NCBI RefSeq assembly: GCF_014203325.1
Contig: NZ_JACHIV010000001.1
Coordinates: 3,287,501-3,351,500, forward strand
Direction: 5' to 3'
Origin: Saccharopolyspora gloriosae
GTDB taxonomy: Bacteria > Actinomycetota > Actinomycetes > Mycobacteriales > Pseudonocardiaceae
Length of the DNA stretch: 64,000 nucleotides
How positions within the stretch are numbered: position 1 is the stretch's first letter; each line of letters opens with the position of its first letter. Of this stretch, positions 1 to 8,881 are shown piece by piece. A program made the position numbers and the translations under genes. The notes under the pieces are model-generated. The model was not told the DNA's origin and did not search any database. It saw nothing but the letters and a program-made list of their open reading frames with translations.

Positions 1-560
1 AACGGGTGGTCGTCGAGGGCGGGAGCGGCGACGCTGAGCGGGTTGGTGCCCAGCATCGTCAGCGCGCCCAGCGGCGGGCGGGCGATGCGCTGGCCGCCGC
101 AGTTGCTCGCGACGATCCCGATCATGCCGCGGTCGGCGACGCGGGCGGCGTGGAACCCGGCGCAGCCGAAGTGCGTGCCGCCCCGTACCGACACCATTCC
201 GATGCCGTGCTCGGCGGCGCGTTCCGCGGCGGAGTCCGCGGCTTCGGCCGCGGCCCACAACCCGAGCGCGCGGCGGGCGTCCACGACGGCGCACGCGCCC
301 AGGTCGGTCAGCGCGCGGAGCTGGGCGGCGGGATCGATCCGCCCGGACTTCAGCAACGGCAGGTACAACCGGGCGAGGTTGAACAGGCCGTGCGAGTCGA
401 ATCCGCACAGATCGCCGTAGCACAGCGCGTCGGCCGCGAGGTGCGCTCGGCGATCAGGTATCCCGTGCTCGGCGAACACGCGCGCGGTGAACGCGTGCAG
501 GTCCGCGTGGGACACCGTCGTTCGATCCCCGGAGTGTGCGATCTCCGGCAGCAGTGTCAT
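1..560 (-). CDS. Ldh-family NAD(P)-dependent dehydrogenase, partial
   Basis: The N-terminal 186 residues of a malate/L-lactate/ureidoglycolate dehydrogenase-type (YlbC/Ldh2) oxidoreductase; the C-terminus lies beyond the left edge. Visible family features are GFDSHG near residue 53, which contains the family's conserved His, then GGTHFGCAGFHA and LGTNPLSVAAP. Family members reduce or oxidise 2-oxo or 2-imino acids with NAD(P)H. The ATG at 560 overlaps the stop of the upstream M20 gene as TGATG, so it is the last visible gene of the leftward operon. Substrate is unknown; lactate, ureidoglycolate or a cyclic imino acid are all possible. Family call is firm, substrate is not. Confidence 0.85.
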   Translation of the reverse strand, partial: MTLLPEIAHSGDRTTVSHADLHAFTARVFAEHGIPDRRAHLAADALCYGDLCGFDSHGLFNLARLYLPLLKSGRIDPAAQLRALTDLGACAVVDARRALGLWAAAEAADSAAERAAEHGIGMVSVRGGTHFGCAGFHAARVADRGMIGIVASNCGGQRIARPPLGALTMLGTNPLSVAAPALDDHP

Positions 561-1855
561 CAGGTGGTCTCCTCCCCGGCACCCCGGTGGTGCCGCTCGG
601 TGAACTCGGTGAGCAACGACGCCACCGCGCGGGCGAAGGCCCGCAGTTCGGCGACGTCGGCGTATTCGCCTTCGGCGTGGGCGTGGTTGGTCTCCAGCGA
701 ACCCGGCCCCAGCACGGCCGTGGCGGTGTCCGGGACGCCGTGCATCCAGATGGCGTCGCAGGTGAACGCGGGCAGCTCGTCCGGCCAGCGGGCGAGGCCG
801 GCGGCGGCGAACAGCTCCCGCGCCCAGGCGGGCGAGTCGTCCAGGCAGGGCAGGCCGCGCTTGAGCCAGTCGACGTGCACGATCTCGGCGGCGTCGGCGG
901 CGGTGCGGGCGAATTCCCTGGTGCGACCGAAGATCTCGGTGAACTCGCGCACCCCGGAGCGCACCGCCGCCCGCAGCGCCCGCTCGGCCTCGGCTCCTTC
1001 CGCCGCGGTGGCGTAGGACAGGTTCAGCAGCAGGTTCCCGCTGCCGTAGACCCGGTTGTGCTGCTCGCCCGTGCGCACCCCGGCGACGCAACACCGGCCC
1101 GGCCGCTCCCGCGGGTCGAGGTGGCGCGCCAGGTGCTGCGCGAGGAAGCCCAGCAGCACCGTCGCGTTGTGCCCGGCCGAGGGTTCGTCGTCGATGGCAC
1201 CGCGGCCGTCGACCCGGACCCGCGCGGTCATCGAGGCGGTCGCCCGCGGCAAGTACCGCAGTCCGGTGGGTTCGCAGAACACGTTGAGGCGCCCGAAGAA
1301 TCCGGCTTCGACCAGCGGCCGGGTGCCGTAGGTGCCCATCGCGCCGCCCTCCTCGCCGGAGACGATCTGCACCAGCACCCCGACGTCGCGCCCGAGCGCC
1401 GGATTCGCGGCGGCTGCCGTGCGGATGCCCGCCAGCAGCGCCACCGCGGGTCCCTTCGCGTCGATCGACCCGCGCCCGGTGATCCGTTCCGCGGAGCACG
1501 TGACGGGTTCGATCCCGGCCACCGTGTCCAGGTGGGCGTTGAACATGACCGTGCGCTCCGGCGGCAGCTCCGGGCCGAGCCGCAGCACCAGGCTCGGCTG
1601 CTCGGCCAGGAAGTCCGCGCTACCCGCCGCGGCCCGGACGGTGCGGGGCACGTCGTCGCGGTCCAGGACCGCCGGGTCGGGCGCGGCGTGGTGCGCGGTG
1701 CGGAACCCGATCGCCGCCGCCGCTCGGGCGTAGGCGCGCTGCGCCTGCCACATCCGAGCGGGCGGCTCCACCGATTCCAGCGGGTTCACCGTCGGCAGCA
1801 GCAACAGGTCCCGCAGCAGCTCCCGATCCGCCGCGCCGAACGGGTCGGCGGACAT
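560..1855 (-). CDS. M20-family metallohydrolase (ArgE/DapE-like)
   Basis: A 431-residue zinc hydrolase of the M20 peptidase/deacylase family. Metal-site motifs are in order: HLD at residues 108-110, the bridging Asp of GSIDAKG at about 132, SGEEGG with the catalytic Glu at 168-169, and CEPTG further on. Family members remove acyl, succinyl or carbamoyl groups from amino acids or cleave dipeptides. The ATG at 1855 overlaps the stop of the sugar isomerase as TGATG, and its own stop overlaps the next start in the same way, so the genes are translationally coupled. Beside a DegT-aminotransferase cluster it could deprotect an N-acylated amine intermediate; that is inference. Confidence 0.88.
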   Translation of the reverse strand: MSADPFGAADRELLRDLLLLPTVNPLESVEPPARMWQAQRAYARAAAAIGFRTAHHAAPDPAVLDRDDVPRTVRAAAGSADFLAEQPSLVLRLGPELPPERTVMFNAHLDTVAGIEPVTCSAERITGRGSIDAKGPAVALLAGIRTAAAANPALGRDVGVLVQIVSGEEGGAMGTYGTRPLVEAGFFGRLNVFCEPTGLRYLPRATASMTARVRVDGRGAIDDEPSAGHNATVLLGFLAQHLARHLDPRERPGRCCVAGVRTGEQHNRVYGSGNLLLNLSYATAAEGAEAERALRAAVRSGVREFTEIFGRTREFARTAADAAEIVHVDWLKRGLPCLDDSPAWARELFAAAGLARWPDELPAFTCDAIWMHGVPDTATAVLGPGSLETNHAHAEGEYADVAELRAFARAVASLLTEFTERHHRGAGEETT

Positions 1856-2733
1856 CAGGACCGGCCGCGTGCCGATGCCCCCGCCGCGTACGGCGCGAGC
1901 AGCTCCCCCAGCATCCGCTCCAGCGCCCGTCCGGCGTCGACGAACCGGTCGGCGGCGGAAGCATCGGCCTGCTCGCCGTCGTGCGGGCGGGCCACCAGGT
2001 GCGGCTCCAGCGAGAAGCTGCCCGCGTACCCGGAGTTCAGCAGCAACCGCAGGCAGTCGGCGACCCGCGCCTCGCCGTCCCCCGGCCGCACGTAAGTGGC
2101 CGCGCCGGGGCCACCGGTCGCGTCCTTCACGTGCACGTGCGCGACGTGCCCGGCGAGCGGGCGCAGCAGTTCGAGCGCGTCGTAGCCGTGGTCGACGCCG
2201 TTGCCGGTGTCGAACAGCAGCCGCAGCGACGAGGCCTCCGCCAGCAGCCGCAGCGCGCGGTCGGGGTCGGCGGCGGCCCAGCCCGCGCAGTTCTCGTGCA
2301 GCAGCGTGATGCCGTGCTCGGTGGCGCGTTCCGCGAGCCGGGCGACGCGTTCCCGCGCGCGGGCGCCCCATTCGGCTTCGGCGAGCCCGTCGTTCGGGTA
2401 GGACATGATCCGCACGTAGCGGGTGCCGAACGCACCGCACTGCCCGGCGAGCACGTCGAGTTCGCGCAGGTCCGCGTCGAACGGGGCGGTGATCGGACGC
2501 GCCCAGTTGCCGATCCGGGAAGCCAGGCACACCACGTCGAGGCCGGCGGCGCTCACCTGGCGCACCGTGCGCCGCAGGTCGTGCACGGACAGGTCGGCGA
2601 GCGCGACGCCGTCCACCGCTCGCAGTTCGATACCGGGCCAGCCGAGCCTGCGCATCGCGGCGAGCTGCCCGGTGAGGTCCACGGCGGCCTCGTCGCCGAT
2701 TCCGGCGAGCGCGGGCCGCAGGTCACCCTGCAT
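1855..2733 (-). CDS. sugar phosphate isomerase/epimerase family TIM-barrel protein
   Basis: A 292-residue AP-endonuclease-2-like TIM barrel, the family of inosose isomerase/dehydratase (IolE/IolI-like) and hydroxypyruvate isomerase. Expected metal ligands are visible: Glu147 in LLHENC, Asp175 in LFDTGNG, His199/His201 in HVHVKDA and Glu243 in SLEPH. It overlaps the Gfo/Idh/MocA gene upstream by 11 bp and the M20 gene downstream by one base. Pairing with a Gfo/Idh/MocA dehydrogenase is typical of inositol or keto-sugar handling, which fits the divergent aminotransferases. The exact substrate is unknown. Confidence 0.85.
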   Translation of the reverse strand: MQGDLRPALAGIGDEAAVDLTGQLAAMRRLGWPGIELRAVDGVALADLSVHDLRRTVRQVSAAGLDVVCLASRIGNWARPITAPFDADLRELDVLAGQCGAFGTRYVRIMSYPNDGLAEAEWGARARERVARLAERATEHGITLLHENCAGWAAADPDRALRLLAEASSLRLLFDTGNGVDHGYDALELLRPLAGHVAHVHVKDATGGPGAATYVRPGDGEARVADCLRLLLNSGYAGSFSLEPHLVARPHDGEQADASAADRFVDAGRALERMLGELLAPYAAGASARGRS

Positions 2734-3763
2734 GATCTGGAGTCCTCCTCCGCTGTCGAACGGGGCCGGTGAGGTTCCGGCAGTGCTGTTTCGCCGCCCA
2801 CAGCAGGCGGATCACGTCGCACTGCAGCGCGAAGCGATCGTCGGCGGCGGGGTCGGCGACCGGTCCGGTGGAGTGGAACCGGCGGTAGGCGCGCAGCGTG
2901 AACTCGGTGAGCGCGTCGTCGGGGAACACCGACCACTGCTCGTCCGGTCCGTGCACGCTCAGCTGCGCGTGGTGGTCCTGGTCGCTGAGCGGGTAGTGCC
3001 CGATCGCCGTTCCGCGCTCGAATTCGAGCGCGACGCGGCGTTCCCGCACCGGGGCGGTCAGGTCGGAGACGATGTCGGTGCGCACGCCCCGGTGGTGGTC
3101 CAGGGTGAGCCGCGCGCCGCCCATGCCGGGCAGCACGCGGTCCTCGAAGCGCATGTCGGTGCACGCCGCGTCGAGCAGGTCGGCGGGGCCCGCGAGCCGC
3201 AGGGCCACGCCGAGCGCGTGCGGGATCTCCACGTCGAACGCGGTCGGGTGCCCCTGGGTCGAGATGGAGTGCGTGAAGCGCGGTTTGTGCTGGTGGAACG
3301 AGAGGGAGCGCAGTTCCCCCAGCGCCCGCCCGTCGACGAGCTCGGCGATCCTGCGGGTGAGCTCGGCGTCCAGCCAGTGCGCGACCACCGCGAGCCGCAT
3401 GCCGTGCTCGGTGCGGATCCGGTTGATCTCGGCCAGTCCGGCGAGGTCCGCTGCGAGCGGTTTCTCCACGATGACCTGGCGGAAGCCGAGTTCGGCGAGT
3501 TCCGCGAGCAGCGCGGGCCGGTCCAGCGGCGGGGTGCACAGGTGGACCACGGTGCGCGCCGGCGGCACGAGTCCGGCGGCGGCGCGCACCGACTCCGCCA
3601 CGGTCACCCCGGTCAGGGCGCGCCGGGCGCGGGGCTCCGGGTCGCAGGCGATGATCGGGCCGGGGCGGAACAGGTCGCGGTCGAGTTCCCGCGCTTGGGC
3701 CAGGACGCGCAGGTGCAGTCCCGCCCCGGCGCGCCCGAGCCCGACCACGAGTGAATGCAACAT
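2723..3763 (-). CDS. Gfo/Idh/MocA-family NAD(P)-dependent oxidoreductase
   Basis: A 346-residue dehydrogenase. The N-terminal Rossmann signature VVGLGRAGAGLH lies at residues 6-17 and the family EKP motif (VIVEKPLA) at about 98-104. A C-terminal alpha/beta domain holds SFHQHKP and an EIPHALG segment. Such enzymes oxidise or reduce sugars, inositols and keto-sugars. The ATG at 3763 is preceded by a GGAG site at a spacing of about 5, so this shorter start is preferred over upstream in-frame options. It is the first gene of the leftward arm, divergent from the aminotransferase operon across 375 bp. Confidence 0.87.
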   Translation of the reverse strand: MLHSLVVGLGRAGAGLHLRVLAQARELDRDLFRPGPIIACDPEPRARRALTGVTVAESVRAAAGLVPPARTVVHLCTPPLDRPALLAELAELGFRQVIVEKPLAADLAGLAEINRIRTEHGMRLAVVAHWLDAELTRRIAELVDGRALGELRSLSFHQHKPRFTHSISTQGHPTAFDVEIPHALGVALRLAGPADLLDAACTDMRFEDRVLPGMGGARLTLDHHRGVRTDIVSDLTAPVRERRVALEFERGTAIGHYPLSDQDHHAQLSVHGPDEQWSVFPDDALTEFTLRAYRRFHSTGPVADPAADDRFALQCDVIRLLWAAKQHCRNLTGPVRQRRRTPDHAG

Positions 3764-4138
3764 CGTGCTCCGTTGATCTGTGGGACTTCCGCGGTGGCAT
3801 TTCCGCGACGACTCGGTTTTCTCCGTCGTCGTCGTGACCGATGCACCGTTCGGCGGAACCGCCGTGGCGCGGTCCTTTGAGGACGGATACCGGGCGGATT
3901 CGCGCAATGGATCGCCCGCCGACCGGAATGGTCATCGGCGAACGAGTCCGGCATGCCGAACCGAAGACTAGCGATTTCACCGAACCCGACCGAAACCGGG
4001 TCCGACGACTCCGATCCGATGATCACCGAAAAGGATGAAAATCGCTTGTGATCATGCGACGGACTTCCGGGCCGAGACGCCGTTGGGCTAGGTTCACCAG
4101 CCGAATACCCCACCCCTTTCTCACAGGAGTTGACCGTC
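3764..4138. promoter_or_regulatory. divergent control region between the two cluster arms
   Basis: A 375-bp stretch with no convincing gene and visibly lower G+C than the flanking genes. It must hold the promoters of both the leftward (dehydrogenase/isomerase) and rightward (aminotransferase/prenyltransferase) arms. No high-quality -35/-10 pair was recognised, only weak TAGGTT-like elements near 4089 for the rightward arm. AGGAG at 4125-4129 serves the first rightward gene. Confidence 0.6.
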
Positions 4139-5353
4139 GTGTCCCGCGGTGCGAACGACACAGGGGCGCGAGAATTATCGAGCCTGCCGGACACTTCCGC
4201 GCCCGTTCCATTCTTCTCGCAAGCCCGCACTTTCGACCGGCTCTGGCCGGACATCAGCGCCCGCGTCGAAGCGGTCTTCGACAACGGCAAGTTCTCCCAC
4301 GGCAAGCAGGTCGGCGAGCTCGAACGCGCCATCGCCGACTACACCGGAGCCCGGTACGCGATCGGCGTCAACAGCGGCACCGACGCACTGGTCCTGCTGC
4401 TGCGCGCGCTCGGCCTCCGGCCCGGCGACGAGGTCGTCGTCCCCGCCTACTCCTTCATCGCCACCGCGAGTTCGGTGGTCCTCGCGGGCGGAAAACCGGT
4501 GTTCGCCGACATCGACCCGGTGACCTACGCGCTGGACCCGGCCGAGGTCGACCGCGTCGCGGGCCCGCGGACCAGGTTCGTGCTGCCGACGCACCTGTTC
4601 AGCCAGATGGCCGACATGAGCGCCGTGTCCCGGGTGGCCGCCCGGCGGGGGCTGACGGTGCTGGAGGACAGCGCCGAGGCGATCGGGATGCGCCAGGTCG
4701 GAGTGCACGCCGGCCTGCACGGAGCGGGCGGCGTGCTCTCGTTCTTCCCCACCAAGACGCTCGGCGCGATCGGCGACGCCGGCGCCGTGATCACCGATGA
4801 CCCGCGGGTGGCCGAAGTCGTGTCCGGGCTGCGCCACCACGGGCGCTTCGGCCACACCCTGGACCACTTCCCCGGCATCTCCACCGAGACCGCGCGGCCG
4901 GGCACCAACAGCAAGATGGACGACATCCAGGCCGCGGTCCTGCTCGCGAAGCTGCCCGGCCTGGACCAGGACATCGCGCGGCGCGCGCAGCTCGCGGCGG
5001 CCTACCGGGAACGCCTCACCGGCATCCCCGGGATCGTGCGGCTGCCGGAAGTCGTGGATCGCGGCCCTGGTTCGGCGAGCGCGTTCTACGTCTACCTGAT
5101 CGAAGTCGAACGCCGCGACGAACTCGTCGAATGGCTCTCCCGCGCGGGAATCGGCACCGAAACCTACTACCCCATTCCTTTGCACCGGCAACCGTGCTTC
5201 CGCGGGCTGCATTCCGGGGGCGCCGCACTGCCCCGCGCGGAGGCGGCCGCGGAACGCGCGGTGGCCCTTCCGCTGTACCCGGATCTCACCCTCGGACAAC
5301 TCGATCGGGTGTGCTCCGCGGTGCGCGCGTTCTTTTCCCGGAGGTCCGCGTGA
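4139..5353 (+). CDS. DegT/DnrJ/EryC1/StrS-family aminotransferase 1
   Basis: A 404-residue PLP-dependent sugar-type aminotransferase. The Schiff-base Lys is at 206 (FFPTKTLGAIGDAG) and the pyridine-nitrogen Asp at 177 (LEDSAEA), with NSGTDALVL and PAYSFIATASS before them. The family transfers amino groups to keto-sugars or keto-cyclitols. The GTG at 4139 sits 9 bp after AGGAG and is preferred to a TTG nine bases earlier. The stop overlaps the next start (GTGA). No nucleotide-sugar synthesis genes are in the window, so a cyclitol or other keto substrate produced by the divergent dehydrogenase arm is plausible. Family call is strong. Confidence 0.92.
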   Translation: MSRGANDTGARELSSLPDTSAPVPFFSQARTFDRLWPDISARVEAVFDNGKFSHGKQVGELERAIADYTGARYAIGVNSGTDALVLLLRALGLRPGDEVVVPAYSFIATASSVVLAGGKPVFADIDPVTYALDPAEVDRVAGPRTRFVLPTHLFSQMADMSAVSRVAARRGLTVLEDSAEAIGMRQVGVHAGLHGAGGVLSFFPTKTLGAIGDAGAVITDDPRVAEVVSGLRHHGRFGHTLDHFPGISTETARPGTNSKMDDIQAAVLLAKLPGLDQDIARRAQLAAAYRERLTGIPGIVRLPEVVDRGPGSASAFYVYLIEVERRDELVEWLSRAGIGTETYYPIPLHRQPCFRGLHSGGAALPRAEAAAERAVALPLYPDLTLGQLDRVCSAVRAFFSRRSA

Positions 5354-6507
5354 CGCGTTCCGAGATTCCGTTCTTCCCACCGGATCTGTTCGAACACGAT
5401 CGCAAGGTCATGTTGGACGTGATCCAGGATATCGGTCGAGATCCCCGACAGAAGTTCATCCTGGGCGAGCACACCCGGGATTTCGAGGAAATGCTGCGCG
5501 ACGATCTCGGCGCGGGCGACGTGGTCGCCTGCGGCAGCGGCACCGCCGCGCTCGGGCTGGTGCTGCGCGCCATGGACATCGGCCCCGGCGACGAGGTCGT
5601 GGTGCCCGCGTTCGGCTGCGCGCCGCTGGCGGCCTCGGTCGTGGAGGTCGGCGCGACGCCGGTGTTCGCCGACATCGATCCGCGCACCCTCGTGCTGGAT
5701 CCGGCATCGGCGCGGCGGCACATCACCCACCGCACCAAGGCGCTCATGCCCGCGCACATGTTCTCGATCATGGCCGACATGCCCCGGTTCACCGAGCTGG
5801 CCGCGAGCCACGACCTGCGGCTGATCGAGGATTCCGCGGTGGCGCAAGGAGCCGTGCTCAACGGCACCCCCGCCGGGCTGTGGGGCGAAGCGGGCGTGTA
5901 CTCGTTCGTCCAGGTCAAATCGTTCGGCATGCCGGGTGAAGGCGGTGCCGTGGTGACCCGCGACCCGGCGCTGGGCCGGCGGCTGCGCATGCTGCGCAAC
6001 CACGGTCAGCAGGAGCGGTTCGTGCACCAGGCCGTCGGGACCAACAGCAGGTTCGACGAGATCCAGGCCGCGTTCCAGCGCTACCGGTACGCGGGCTTCC
6101 CCGGCCGGCTCGAACGGCGGGCCGAGATCGCCGAGCACTACACCGAGCGGTTCGCCCCGCTCGCCGAGCACGGCCTCGTCGCGCCCCCGCCGGGACGCAA
6201 CGGCCGGTGCCACTACGTCTACAACGTGCTCGCTGAGGAGCGCGACGTGCTGCGGGAATACCTCGCCGAGCACGGCATCGGCTCGCACGTGTACTACCCG
6301 CTCGCGCTGCCGTACCAGGCGGCGTTCCTGCCCTACGCCCCGGCGGACGAGCGATGGCCGAACGCCGAGCACGCCAGCGCCCGCGTCCTGGCCCTGCCGA
6401 TCTACCCGCACCTCACCGACGCCGAGGTCGCCCGGATCGCCGATGCCGTCCGCGAGTTCGTCCGCCACCGCCCGCGCGCCGCGGCGCCGGGCGTCCCCGC
6501 AAGCTGA
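5350..6507 (+). CDS. DegT/DnrJ/EryC1/StrS-family aminotransferase 2
   Basis: A 385-residue second DegT-type aminotransferase, clearly diverged from its neighbour. It retains the PLP Lys190 (YSFVQVKSFGMPGEGG), Asp161 (IEDSAVAQ) and the PAFGCAPLAASV substrate loop. The GTG start at 5350 lies inside the previous stop codon (GTGA), so the two are translationally coupled. Two intact, non-identical aminotransferases in tandem imply either two amination steps or a heteromeric enzyme. It is followed 20 bp later by the prenyltransferase. Function beyond the family is not determinable. Confidence 0.9.
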   Translation: MTRSEIPFFPPDLFEHDRKVMLDVIQDIGRDPRQKFILGEHTRDFEEMLRDDLGAGDVVACGSGTAALGLVLRAMDIGPGDEVVVPAFGCAPLAASVVEVGATPVFADIDPRTLVLDPASARRHITHRTKALMPAHMFSIMADMPRFTELAASHDLRLIEDSAVAQGAVLNGTPAGLWGEAGVYSFVQVKSFGMPGEGGAVVTRDPALGRRLRMLRNHGQQERFVHQAVGTNSRFDEIQAAFQRYRYAGFPGRLERRAEIAEHYTERFAPLAEHGLVAPPPGRNGRCHYVYNVLAEERDVLREYLAEHGIGSHVYYPLALPYQAAFLPYAPADERWPNAEHASARVLALPIYPHLTDAEVARIADAVREFVRHRPRAAAPGVPAS

Positions 6508-6527
6508 ACGAGGAGTCCCCCCACACG

Positions 6528-7514
6528 ATGACCAGCGAACTGCACGCCGGACCGAGGCATCTCGACGCAGGCAGGCCGGAGAGCAAGGCGCGCAGCTACG
6601 CGCGGCTGGGCAAGCTCGACGTCTACGACTACTACCTGAGCATCCTGGTGGTCGCCGCCGCCGTGCTGCCGCCGGCCGCGGTGGGGGCCGGTTCGCTGCC
6701 GATGCTGCTGCTGTTCCTGCTCGGCGAGGTGTGCACGCTCGTCGCGCTGGTCTCGTTCGACGACGTGACCGGATTCCGCGACGGCAGCGACATCGCCAAC
6801 TACGGGCCGAACGATCCGCTGCGCAAGAAGCTGCGCAAGCCGCTGGTCGCGGGCACGCTCACCGACCGGGAGGCGCTGCGGTTCGGCTGGGCCGCGGCGG
6901 CCGCCGGGGCGCTGCTGTGGGGAGGGGCCGTCGCGCTCGCCCCGCACCGTCCGATGTGGACGATCGTGGTGATCGCGGTGACCTATGTGATCGCCTTGCA
7001 GTACTCCTACGGGCTCAAGCTGAGCTACCACGGCTTCCAGGAGGCGTTCCTGGTCGCGCTGGGCACCGTCCTGGTGCTCGCCCCGTACGGGCTGGCCACC
7101 GGTGAGTTCTCCGGCTTCCTGCTGGTGCAGGCGATCCTGTTCGGCCTCGGGCCGCTCATGTTCGGGGTCTACTCCAACACCAACGACGTCGAGGGCGACC
7201 GGGGCGTCGGCCGCCCGACGGTGGCCGCGCTGACCACCGCGCGCGGCAACGCCCTGTTCATCGGCGCGTTGTCGCTCGGCGAGTTCCTGCTGGTGCTCGG
7301 CGCCTCGCTCACCGGGGTGGCGCCGTGGTGGTTCGTGGTGGTGCTGCTGCCGGCGAGCGCGCTGCGCGCCCGGCAGTACCACCTCGGGTTCCGGGCGCAC
7401 GACATCATGCGCGCCCGCAGGCTCGGCTTCCGGGTGCACCGGACGTACGTGCTGCTGCTGGTCGTGGCGAACCTGCTGATCACCCTCGGACTCGTCGGGG
7501 GGCTCGCCCGATGA
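6528..7514 (+). CDS. UbiA-family prenyltransferase, integral membrane
   Basis: A 328-residue membrane protein with about eight hydrophobic helices. Both Asp-rich diphosphate/Mg2+ motifs of the UbiA superfamily are present: SFDDVTGFRDGSD (Asp78-Asp88) and NTNDVEGDRGVGRPT (about 217-231). The family moves prenyl groups from prenyl diphosphates to aromatic, sugar-phosphate or other acceptors, or cyclises terpenes. The sequence context (aminotransferases before, FAD oxidoreductase after with ATGA overlap) argues for specialised metabolism rather than menaquinone synthesis, since no men genes flank it. ATG 6528 follows GAGGAG. Confidence 0.88.
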   Translation: MTSELHAGPRHLDAGRPESKARSYARLGKLDVYDYYLSILVVAAAVLPPAAVGAGSLPMLLLFLLGEVCTLVALVSFDDVTGFRDGSDIANYGPNDPLRKKLRKPLVAGTLTDREALRFGWAAAAAGALLWGGAVALAPHRPMWTIVVIAVTYVIALQYSYGLKLSYHGFQEAFLVALGTVLVLAPYGLATGEFSGFLLVQAILFGLGPLMFGVYSNTNDVEGDRGVGRPTVAALTTARGNALFIGALSLGEFLLVLGASLTGVAPWWFVVVLLPASALRARQYHLGFRAHDIMRARRLGFRVHRTYVLLLVVANLLITLGLVGGLAR

Positions 7515-8881
7515 GCACCGATCTGGACGTCGCGGTGGTCGGAACGGGCATGGCGGGGCTCGCCGCCGCGACCGAGCTCTCCCGCGCCGGTCTCGACGTC
7601 CGCGTGTACGAGTCCGCCCCGCACGTCGGCGGCCGGACCGCGAGCGTCCGGGTCGACGGCTACACGATCGACGCCGGAGCCGAGCAGCTCTCCCCGCGCG
7701 GCTACCGCGCGACGTGGGAACTGCTGGCACGGCTGGGGATTCCCGAGCACGAGGTCCCGCTGATCAAGAGCCCGATCGCGATGTGGCGGGACGGGCGGGC
7801 GCACGCCGGGGTCGCCGATCCGCGCGGCCTGCTCACCGGCGCCGGGCTCTCCCCACTGGCCAGGGTCGACCTGGCCAAGTTCCAGCTGTGGCTGGCGCGG
7901 CGGCGCGGCGAGTTCGACACCGACGACCCGCAGCGGACCCCGCTGGCGGACACCACGGTCGCCGAGTTCGCGCGCCGCTTCCACCCCGACGTGCACGACT
8001 ACCTGCTGCAGCCGGTGGCGGGCACCTTCTTCGGCTGGGACACCGAGCGGTCCTCGGCGGCGGTGATGCTGTCGCTGCTGCTGGCCGTCGGCGACGCCTC
8101 CAGCTGGCGGACCTACCGCGGCGGCATGGACACCTTGGCGCGGCGCCTCGCGAGCCGGCTCGACGTGCGGACCGGGCAGGAGGTGCACCAGGTCGTGTCC
8201 ACCGGCAACTCGGCCCGGCTGCGGGTCGGCTCGGAGAGCATCACCGCCCGCGCGGTGCTGCTGTGCGTGCCCGCGCCGGTGGCGGCCCGGTTGCACCCGG
8301 GAGCACCGGAAGCGGAGGGCGACTTCTTGCGCGCGTGCTCGTTCACCCCGGCGCTCAAGGTGAGCTGCCTGCTGGACCGGCCGCTGGCACCGGCCGCCGG
8401 TGCCCCGCCGTACGTGCTGCTGACCTCGCAGGCCGAGGAGGACGTGCTCTCGGCGATCCTGTTCGACCACCAGAAGCACCCGGACCGGGCGCCCGCCGGG
8501 GCGGGACTGCTGACCCTGATGCCGAACCCCGCGACCACCGCGGACCTGCTGGGCCTGCCCGACGAGGAGATCATCGCCCGGCTCACCGGCGCCGCGGCCC
8601 GGTACCTTCCCGACCTGCCCGCGGCGAACCGCCGCAACTTCGTGCACCGCCACCCGCACGGTCTGCCGGAGGCCACGCCCGCCGCGCTGGGGCTGCGCTC
8701 CCGGTTCATGGCCCGCCGCCTGCGCCCCGTCGACTACGCCGGGGACTGGGTGATGTTGCGCCCCGCGAGCGAAGGCGCCGTGCGCGCGGGCGCGCTCGCC
8801 GCCTCGCGCGTGCTGAGCAGGCTGCACGCACCGCTGAGCATCCCGACCCAGGCTAGGAGCCGACGCGTTGAAACCGCATGA
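7511..8881 (+). CDS. FAD-dependent amine-oxidase/protoporphyrinogen-oxidase-like oxidoreductase
   Basis: A 456-residue flavoprotein. The N-terminal dinucleotide motif VAVVGTGMAGLAA (Gly11/13/16), Glu34 at the end of beta 2 and GGR at 40-42 are intact. The rest resembles the protoporphyrinogen oxidase, phytoene desaturase and amine oxidase group. The start overlaps the UbiA stop (ATGA), suggesting that it acts on the prenylated product or on an unsaturated chain. Nearby heme genes are absent, so HemY function is unlikely. Confidence 0.85.
   Translation: MSTDLDVAVVGTGMAGLAAATELSRAGLDVRVYESAPHVGGRTASVRVDGYTIDAGAEQLSPRGYRATWELLARLGIPEHEVPLIKSPIAMWRDGRAHAGVADPRGLLTGAGLSPLARVDLAKFQLWLARRRGEFDTDDPQRTPLADTTVAEFARRFHPDVHDYLLQPVAGTFFGWDTERSSAAVMLSLLLAVGDASSWRTYRGGMDTLARRLASRLDVRTGQEVHQVVSTGNSARLRVGSESITARAVLLCVPAPVAARLHPGAPEAEGDFLRACSFTPALKVSCLLDRPLAPAAGAPPYVLLTSQAEEDVLSAILFDHQKHPDRAPAGAGLLTLMPNPATTADLLGLPDEEIIARLTGAAARYLPDLPAANRRNFVHRHPHGLPEATPAALGLRSRFMARRLRPVDYAGDWVMLRPASEGAVRAGALAASRVLSRLHAPLSIPTQARSRRVETA

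Noticed and set aside
7511-8881. Heme-pathway protoporphyrinogen oxidase (HemY)
   Set aside because: Only family-level resemblance; it sits in the UbiA operon without heme genes.
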